Assembly: GCA_046049215.1 (NCBI GenBank)
Contig: JBJOER010000139.1
Location: 1 to 7,050 of the forward strand
Origin: JAJTFW01 sp046049215
Lineage (GTDB): Bacteria; Bacteroidota; Bacteroidia; AKYH767-A; OLB10
DNA: 7,050 nucleotides
Direction: 5' to 3'
This document shows, piece after piece, positions 1 through 6,900 of this stretch. The position numbers were made by a program, and so were the translations under genes. Below the pieces are notes generated by a model. It searched no databases. It saw only the letters and a program-made list of their open reading frames with translations, and was not told the origin of the DNA. Positions within the stretch are counted from its first letter, which is position 1. Each line of letters starts with the position of its first letter.

Positions 1-1
1 C

Positions 2-727
2 AATGTTGCTTTTGACCTGGCCATCAACGGAAATGCGATCTACCTGGCGGGACGCATCAGCGCTACAAGCGGCTACGATCTGGGGATAATCGGATTTGAC
101 ACTACCGGCGTTGTTCTTTCGACGTTTGGGTCCAACGGAACGGTTTCTGCCAATTACAACCCCATTGACGCTGCTTTGGGAATTACGATTCAACCCGATG
201 GTAAACTGGTTTGTGTGGGAACGTCAGGTCTTGGCACATTTAACAACCGTGATTTCCTGGTGACCAGGTATCTTCCGACAGGCAGCTTAGACCCGACATT
301 TGCTGGAACTGGCTATGCCATCATTCCGATAGGTCCCAGTTTCGACGAAGCGAATGCGGTTGCGCTCCAGGCAGATGGAAAAATCCTTGTGGCAGGTTTT
401 GCCGCACTTGGCACGAACGATATGGTTTTTGTTCGTCTGACCAACGACCTTGCAGTGGGGCTGAATAACATAGAGGCCTTGAATGATCTGAACGTCTATC
501 CGGTTCCTGTATCGGGTTCCACCCTGTTCATTACCTCAGCGGTCCCGTTCAAAGAGGCTGTGGTATGTGATCTCTATACCCTGACAGGACAGCTTATTTC
601 CGGCACTACTGTTCAGGATGCCGTGAATACATTTGAATTCCCTGTTCCTTCCCAATTACCGGCCGGAACATACCTGCTTCGCATCCGTTCCGGAAAAAAT
701 AGCTTCAGCAGGCTCATTTTGAAATAA
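2..727 (+). CDS. Secreted delta-60 repeat beta-propeller protein with T9SS type A sorting domain (5' partial)
   Basis: The frame is open from base 2 to a TAA at 725-727, giving 241 residues with no start in the window, so the N-terminus and signal peptide lie upstream. Residues 1 to about 150 hold three propeller units of the delta-60 type. The core 'DGK-hydrophobic-hydrophobic-V-x-G' occurs at residues 66 (QPDGKLVCVG) and 125 (QADGKILVAG), 59 residues apart, and a degenerate copy (INGNAIYLAG) lies 57 residues earlier. Each is followed by an 'F-V-R-Y' type strand, and unit two also has the typical GSLDPTF. Residues from about 160 to 241 match a T9SS type A domain: LNVYPVPV, then DLYTLTGQLI, then LPAGTYLLRI and a terminal SRLILK. 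From family knowledge, this domain directs outer-membrane translocation, after which it is cleaved and the cargo is anchored or released. The usual Asn of the YPNP motif is Val here. No enzymatic residues are visible, so ligand or function is unknown. A TTG at 176 could be called as a start, but clear propeller coding continues upstream of it. Domain call is strong; role is inference. Confidence 0.9.
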   Translation, partial: NVAFDLAINGNAIYLAGRISATSGYDLGIIGFDTTGVVLSTFGSNGTVSANYNPIDAALGITIQPDGKLVCVGTSGLGTFNNRDFLVTRYLPTGSLDPTFAGTGYAIIPIGPSFDEANAVALQADGKILVAGFAALGTNDMVFVRLTNDLAVGLNNIEALNDLNVYPVPVSGSTLFITSAVPFKEAVVCDLYTLTGQLISGTTVQDAVNTFEFPVPSQLPAGTYLLRIRSGKNSFSRLILK

Positions 728-786
728 TGGGGGAATCCCCGAGTCATCGGATGTTTGGCTTTTCGACAGAAGTCCGATTCTAACCG

Positions 787-833
787 ATCAGGGTTGTTCA
801 TTTTGAGCATGGGCCGCCCTGATTTGTTTTTAT
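787..833 (+). terminator. Candidate Rho-independent terminator after the upstream gene
   Basis: A perfect 7-bp stem pairs ATCAGGG (787-793) with CCCTGAT (817-823), extended by a T-G wobble at 794/816. Inside it, 795-800 can pair with 804-809 (five Watson-Crick pairs and one wobble), leaving a bulge at 810-815. The stem runs directly into a T-rich tract, TTGTTTTTAT at 824-833. It lies 60 bases after the stop of the first gene and well before the next one, where a terminator is expected. The long loop and short stem make it moderate in strength; no folding energy was computed. Confidence 0.6.
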
Positions 834-876
834 CCATACGGTGAGAATATCGATCACGGTAGTGAATGGACATTCT

Positions 877-900
877 AAGAACGACTGTTTCAAGAACGAC
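877..900. repeat. Short direct repeat AAGAACGAC, two copies 15 bases apart
   Basis: The nonamer AAGAACGAC occurs at 877-885 and again at 892-900, start to start 15 bases, with ACT/GAG differences after each copy. It sits between the terminator and the start of the large gene, about 50-70 bases upstream of the putative -7 element. A tandem binding site for a regulator is possible, but a 9-base repeat can arise by chance and no known operator was recognised. Confidence 0.3.
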
Positions 901-907
901 GAGGCCG

Positions 908-937
908 GGAGGGAGCTCCGGAATTCTACTCCCCTCC
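908..937. repeat. Imperfect GC-rich inverted repeat upstream of the large gene
   Basis: GGAGGGAG (908-915) pairs with CTCCCCTCC (929-937) as an 8-bp stem with C934 bulged and a 13-base loop. The loop region overlaps the palindromes GAGCTC, TCCGGA and GAATTC. It ends nine bases before the putative -7 element. If transcription starts near 960, it would be a DNA-level element over the promoter; if transcription starts further upstream, it would be a leader hairpin. It has no T-run of terminator quality. Function is unknown. Confidence 0.3.
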
Positions 938-945
938 GCTTTTCC

Positions 946-953
946 TAAATTTG
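946..953 (+). promoter_or_regulatory. Candidate Bacteroidota -7 promoter element TAAATTTG
   Basis: TAAATTTG matches the published Bacteroidota primary sigma-factor -7 consensus TAnnTTTG at every fixed position. It is 18 bases upstream of the ATG at 972, which would place transcription start around 958-961 and leave a leader of about a dozen bases. No convincing TTTG-like -33 element is seen at the usual 19-21 base spacing, where the sequence is AATTC. This weakens the call. The element overlaps the alternative TTG start at 951 and so favours the ATG. Confidence 0.4.
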
Positions 954-971
954 AAGAGTATTCCTCTTCCC

Positions 972-3900
972 ATGCGTTATTCCCTACTTATTTTGACAGG
1001 CCTTTGCCTGCTCGCCTCCGTATCATCAGCCCAGTGGACCGACATCAGCGTCCCGACCACCAACCGGCTCTACTGCGTGAATAGCAATTCCATTGGCCAG
1101 GTCTGGATCGGTGGAATCAACGGTCTTTACAGGTCTTCCAACGGAGGTGCAACGCTTAGCTTCGTCAACGCAGTGGATGGTAATCTGGGCAATGCCCAGA
1201 TCTTCGGCAGCTTCGACGACCTGCATGTGACAGGTACGAACAGTGCCGTTGCCGCCGGTTTCTTCTTTCTCGGCAACGACCTGGTGATGTACGGTACGTC
1301 AAATGGAGGTAGCTCCTGGACGCAGCAGTACTACTCCAATTCAGGATCCGCTCCGCGCTATATGAACGCCCTGGCATTCAACACCTCCGGCTTCGGCCTA
1401 TCGGTCGGTTCATACGGTCGCATCCTGGCCTCTACAAACAACGGCAATACCTGGACGGTATTCACTTCCGGACTGAGTGTCGATCTGAAGGACGTCGCCT
1501 GGGTAGGGGGCAGCAATTGGGTGATGGCCTCAGACAATAACCTCTACCGATCCAGTAACAACGGTACCAGCTGGACACAAGTCGCTACCGGCAACAGCAC
1601 CTTCGAACGGGTTTCCTTCGCTCCGAACTCATCCGTTGGTTATGCAGGCGGCTACGGCGAGTTGCTGAAAAGCAGCGACGGGGGATTGACCTGGACTGTT
1701 CTTCAGAATCCCCCCGGAACCATACGCTCGCTCTTCGCCTTCAGTACGGATACAGTTTACGTCGGCACCAGCACCGGATTGTACCGCTCTATCAGTGGGG
1801 GTCAGTACTGGGAGTCGTTCAACGTGCCCGGTTTTGAAACGCCCTACGGGATCCATTTCTACGACGGACTGAACGGTATGGTCGTGGGCGACAGTGGTTT
1901 CGTGGTAAAGACCACGAACGGAGGTGGGGTTACGACTCCGGTATCGCAATTCGAGCCGGCTTCCGGACAGGTTTGCGCCGGCAGCGCTTTGGCGATGACC
2001 AATTACGGGAATCCTTCCTGGTCTTACCAGTGGCTTGTTGATGGGATTTTACAAAGCACTCAGTACGCACCCTCGCTCACTTTCAACACTCCGGGGAACA
2101 ACCTGGTGCAACTTGTAGCAACAGCCAACGGCAACTCCGACACGTCTTCCGCCAACGTAAATGTCATTGTCATTCCTGCCGTGAACGCGTTCTCCGTGGT
2201 GAGGGATTCCATCTGCCAGGGTGGATCAGGGGTTTTTACTGTGCCGAACAGCCAGGTCGGTGTAAACTACGCCCTGTTCGACGGAACGCTGCAGGTCGGT
2301 ATTTCAAAATTCGGCACCGGTTCGAGCCTGACATTCATTACTTCCGCTAACCAGACGATCGTGAAACCCTACAGCATCCGTGGAGTCTATACCAATTCCT
2401 GCGGATCGGATACCCTCATCGTTCAGGATTCTCTTTACATCGCCATTCCTGCTACCAATGTTTCGGCACTGCTTTACCGTGATACCGTCTGCACAGGCGA
2501 CACCACTTCCATGCTTGTTTACAACTCGGAACCGGGTTGGGAATACTACTGCTCCAACGCCACATCGGTCCGGGTGGCGGGTAACGGAGGCACCATCCTG
2601 ATCCCCGTCGGCCCGATCACATCGAATGTGACTATCACGGTGAACGCCCGCTTTATCGCCGAAAATTGCCTGAAGACCCTGCCTGGATCATTTGCGCTAA
2701 GATTCATTTCGTCTTCCGCATCCATTTTACCGGGCACCCTGCAAGGGGCGGTGAACCAACCCATCACCATGACCGCATCGAGTACGGGATTCAACACCTG
2801 GTTGTGGAATTTCGGGCAGAACGCATCACCGGCAACCGGAACCGGGAATGTGCCGACTACTCCCAGCTACAACCTGGCGGGAATAGATACCGTTACCCTC
2901 ACGCTGCGATTGAACGGCACCTGCGAAAAGATAGTTCGCAAGCCGGTGTTCGTTTACAGTATAATTGCGCCCTCTTCGCTCGACACCTGCAGCATCGATA
3001 CCGGATCTACAGGAGTTAGTCCTCTGATCACCCGATTCCATATGGATCCGATGAATGGTTTCCATATCGCTTCATACACCGTTGCATCTACGCCTTTCCC
3101 CTTCACCCCGCTTGTGGTAAAATTCGATTCAACAGGAAAGCGTGTGTTCAGCCATTCCTTTTTCAATAACGGAAACAACCCCGGTGCACAAGGGCTCTTG
3201 ACCGGAATCACTTCCGACAGATTGGGCAGCACCTACGTGAGTTGCCACATGAATGTGCCTACTTACTACAATATCCTCGGTTATTACCTCCGCAACAAGA
3301 TCGCGTTGGTCAAGCTCGATAGTCGGGGTACTTTGAAGTGGGCCATCGAAAGTCCCTCGGCAACGATCTCAGACTTGATCACCATCGACAACCGGGTATT
3401 TGCCATCGGACGCAACGTGTGGAACGGTGCGCAGTTCCAGACACCCAAGGGCGGTTTCACGTATACGCCCGGGATCAGCAACAAGGGTGATGCGTTCATC
3501 ATGGAGATCGATCATGATGGTGGTGTGATCAGTTTCGATGCCTTTGGTGGAACGGGCAACGGAGGAGTGAGTGCTCCAGCGAAGTTCCGTCCGAATCTAA
3601 CCGTTAGTAACGGTTTAGGAGGCACTGACACCCTACGTCGCAACCTAATGGCGGTTCCTTCTTCTTCAGGAGGGATGCTTATCGGCGCCTTTATGGACGC
3701 CTCCGGTTTTTCACAGCCCATCCTGTTCAATCAAACGGTTGTCGCCAATGCGCTCCCGGTTGGCACCAGCACAGAAAAAACCCTGGTGCTGGCGAAATAC
3801 GATCTGCAGAACGGTTTCACCTCGGCTGTAACCTTGTTGAGCGGGGCTCCCGAATACCTGACGGATTTCAAGGAAGATACCAATGGGAATTTCGTAGTAG

Positions 3901-6900
3901 CGGGCCGTGTGAAGAACAAGATCGTGACCAGCGCCGGAACGCGTACGCTTCCCATAACCAATCAGGAAAATCAGTTCGTAGCTTCGTTTACACAACAGGG
4001 CTCCCTCAACTGGATGGTGCTCGCCGACTCCATGCTGTTCAATTCCGTCAGTACGCATCCCGACGGATCCGTCACTGTAACAGCAAGTATGACCACGAAG
4101 TTCCTGGTAGTGGATGCCCTGAATCAACCGTTTAACGTATCGCCCACACCCTCCGCGGGTACATTCTTGCTGCGCTTCAGTGCATCGGGTGAGCTTATCG
4201 CCGGTGACCGCATCAGCGGTTTTCAATCCACGGCCTCCCGGCAGGATGCCTGTGGCAATATCCACACGCTCATTAACACCACCAGCGCATATCAAGCCCG
4301 GCCGCTGCATACTGTGCACAGCATCAACGGCAACTGCTCGTCCAACTGTTATCAGGGTTATTCACCGAACCTGTTGGATCTGGGCATCGAATCGATCACC
4401 CTGAATGATACAACGGCGGGGGGGCCTCCGCAGCGAAGTCTGGTAGTGAAGCTGCGGAGCCATTCGGTACAAGCCATCAACACCATTCAAGTGGCCTGCC
4501 GAATCAACAATGATCCGGTACAGTTCCTGAACTGGAACGGCACCATGCAAACAGCCGATTCTTTGCTGCTCACACTTTCAAATTATACGTTCAATCGGAA
4601 TTACAATCGCATTCGCGTTTGGATCAGCAGCGTGAATAACGGCACGGATGACCGCCAGGAGAATGACAGTCTTTTTATGGGGCAGGTCATCTGCCAAAAC
4701 CCACTTGCTGGAACCTATTCGTTGGGGTGCGATACCTGCTATTTTGATTCTTTCCAGTCCTCGGCGACGACGCTGAATCGATGCGGGGTAGGAGCGCCGG
4801 TGATCGTCTCCATCCAGCCGGGTACCTATTTAGAACAGGTGGCCATCGATTCCATTCCCGGGGCAAACGCTTCGAGCACGATCACATGGACCTCCGCTAA
4901 TGGAGACCCTTCATCGGTCACCCTTGACATGGGATGCAACGGTGATTTCTTCCGGGTTCCGCTGAAATTGATCCGAGCGCATTATTGCAACCTGGATGGT
5001 ATCACCATCCGCAACACACTGCCGCGCGCACTTGATGCGATGATGAACAGTACTGCAGCCCGGGGGTTGATTGTATTGGACAACCTGCACCATGTGGCTA
5101 TTCGCAATTGCCGGTTCTTTAGTGCAGAGCGATCGGCCGCTGTCAGCAGCACCGCACCCGCCATTTACTCCGGAAGCAACATTTCGAACCTGACCATTGA
5201 AAACAACACATTCGAGGGTGGGGATAACGGAGTAAGCATGGGCGGAAGTGTTCAGATCACGCGGGCGATCATCATCCGGAACAATACGATGGCTCAAACC
5301 CAAGGCATCAACCTGTACAATTGCGACAGTACGTTCGTATCGGACAATACCCTTACCGCCATAGGTATCAACAGCAATTCGGTAAGCACTGCCATCAATA
5401 TACTTGAAAGCGACACTCTGCAAGTGACCGATAATCTGATCAGCAACGAATCGTGGGGACAAACGGTATTGAATGTCAAATGGTGCGATTGTCCCCCCAC
5501 AATGCCCTGCCTCATCGCCAACAACAGCGTAGGCAGTGCTCCGCGTTTCTTGCCTACACCCGGTGTCGACCTGCTGGGCTCCAACTTCACTGTAGTAAAT
5601 AACTCATTCGGACAGGGCGTGAAGATCTCCGGAACCACAGATCTTGTTTTCGCCAATAACCTGGTACGTTCTAACGGGTCGTATGCTATTGAGATCTCCA
5701 GCCTGAACGGAGCTTCAACATTTAACCGAAACCGGTATCAGTCCAGCGGGTTCCCGATCACATTCAAGTACAACGGCAACAACTATACTCTGGCCACCTG
5801 GCGTACGCTCAGCGGTTACGATTTGCAATCGGATTCGGTGACGGCTACCTACCGCACCTTAACGGACATGCACCTCCGCAATGCAGTCGCAATGACGGGT
5901 ATTCCCTGGGCAGGCATCACCACCGACATCGACGGCGAAGTCAGAAACAGCACATCGCCAACCGTCGGCTGTGACGAATTCAGTGCAAGCCCTGCCATGA
6001 GCGAAGTGTGGCCCGGCGACTGCGACAGTTCCACCGTAGTTGACAATTTCGATTACCTGCCCATCGGACTCAACTACAACCGCTTCGGCACTTCGCGCCC
6101 GGAAGCCTCCACGGCCTGGACGGCACAGCCCTCTCTGCTGTGGAATAGTACACAAGGTAACGGCACCAACCTCAACCATGCCGATGCCAACGGAGATGGT
6201 GTCGTTACTGCAGCAGACACGAGCGTCGTCATCAGTAACCTGAATTTATTCCACGCCATTCCTCCGCCACCTCCTCAGCGTTTCCAAACGGGACCTGACC
6301 TAACCGTCACTACCAACGGTTCTGTCTTCATGCCAGGCGATACGGTGCAGCTGATGGTAACGGTAGGCGGTACCGCCCTTCCGGTGTATGACCTTGCCGC
6401 CATCGGTTTCCAAATCCCATTGCCCCCCTCACTCATTCAATCGGGAAGCTTCGTTGTTGAGGTCGACAGCGGTTGGATCTGTCCCGATGCACAGTGTATC
6501 GTATTCAGCGATGCAAACGAAATCAGCGGTGTCGCAGCGGTGAGTGTGGCGCGCATCGACGGATCCGGTCCGGACGGGCAGGGAATACTGGCCCGTATCC
6601 GCTTCATCATCAGTGGTAGTTATGTGGGGTCGCCGGTTATTCCCATCGGAGTAGATACCTATCAGGCATATGAACCAGGATCTTCCCCCATCCCTTTAAC
6701 GACGAACGGTGCGCAGATCACCTTCCCGATCACGGGGCTTCCGTCATCGGAAACAGTAGAAGGCCTGAGCCTTTACCCCAACCCCGCCAACACACAAGCC
6801 ATGCTGGCGTTCCGATATAACGGTATCGAGGAGCCGAATGCGAGAGTCCAGTTACTGGACATGGCCGGACGACTGGTTGATGAAAAACGCATCACTATGC

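Noticed and set aside
176..727. Treating TTG 176 as the real start of the first gene
   Set aside because: The frame is open to base 2 and the upstream residues form another propeller unit in register (57 residues before the next), so the gene is cut by the window edge.
729..740. GGGGG-AAT-CCCC hairpin directly after the first stop codon
   Set aside because: A stem of about 4 bp with a tiny loop and no T-run; the hairpin at 787-833 is a better terminator.
951..971. TTG 951 as the start of the giant gene
   Set aside because: It overlaps the -7 candidate; ATG 972 directly begins a normal signal peptide.
972..1031. Lipoprotein signal with Cys12 as lipidation site
   Set aside because: The residues before Cys12 (TGL) do not form a lipobox, and the Cys lies inside the hydrophobic core. 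A signal peptidase I site after SSA fits better.
1131..1928. Sialidase activity suggested by Asp boxes
   Set aside because: No arginine triad or FRIP-type motif was seen; blade spacing and context fit a non-enzymatic Ycf48/sortilin-like propeller.
3711..4319. Long reverse-strand open frame (about 202 codons), and a second one at 4911-5462
   Set aside because: Both lie fully inside the strongly supported forward gene, and the translations show no recognisable domain or signal. They are shadows of its codon usage.
6009..6728. Cellulosome scaffoldin
   Set aside because: Only one cohesin-like and one dockerin-like module are present, with no recognised carbohydrate-binding module or glycosidase. 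The architecture is that of a Bacteroidota T9SS cargo protein.
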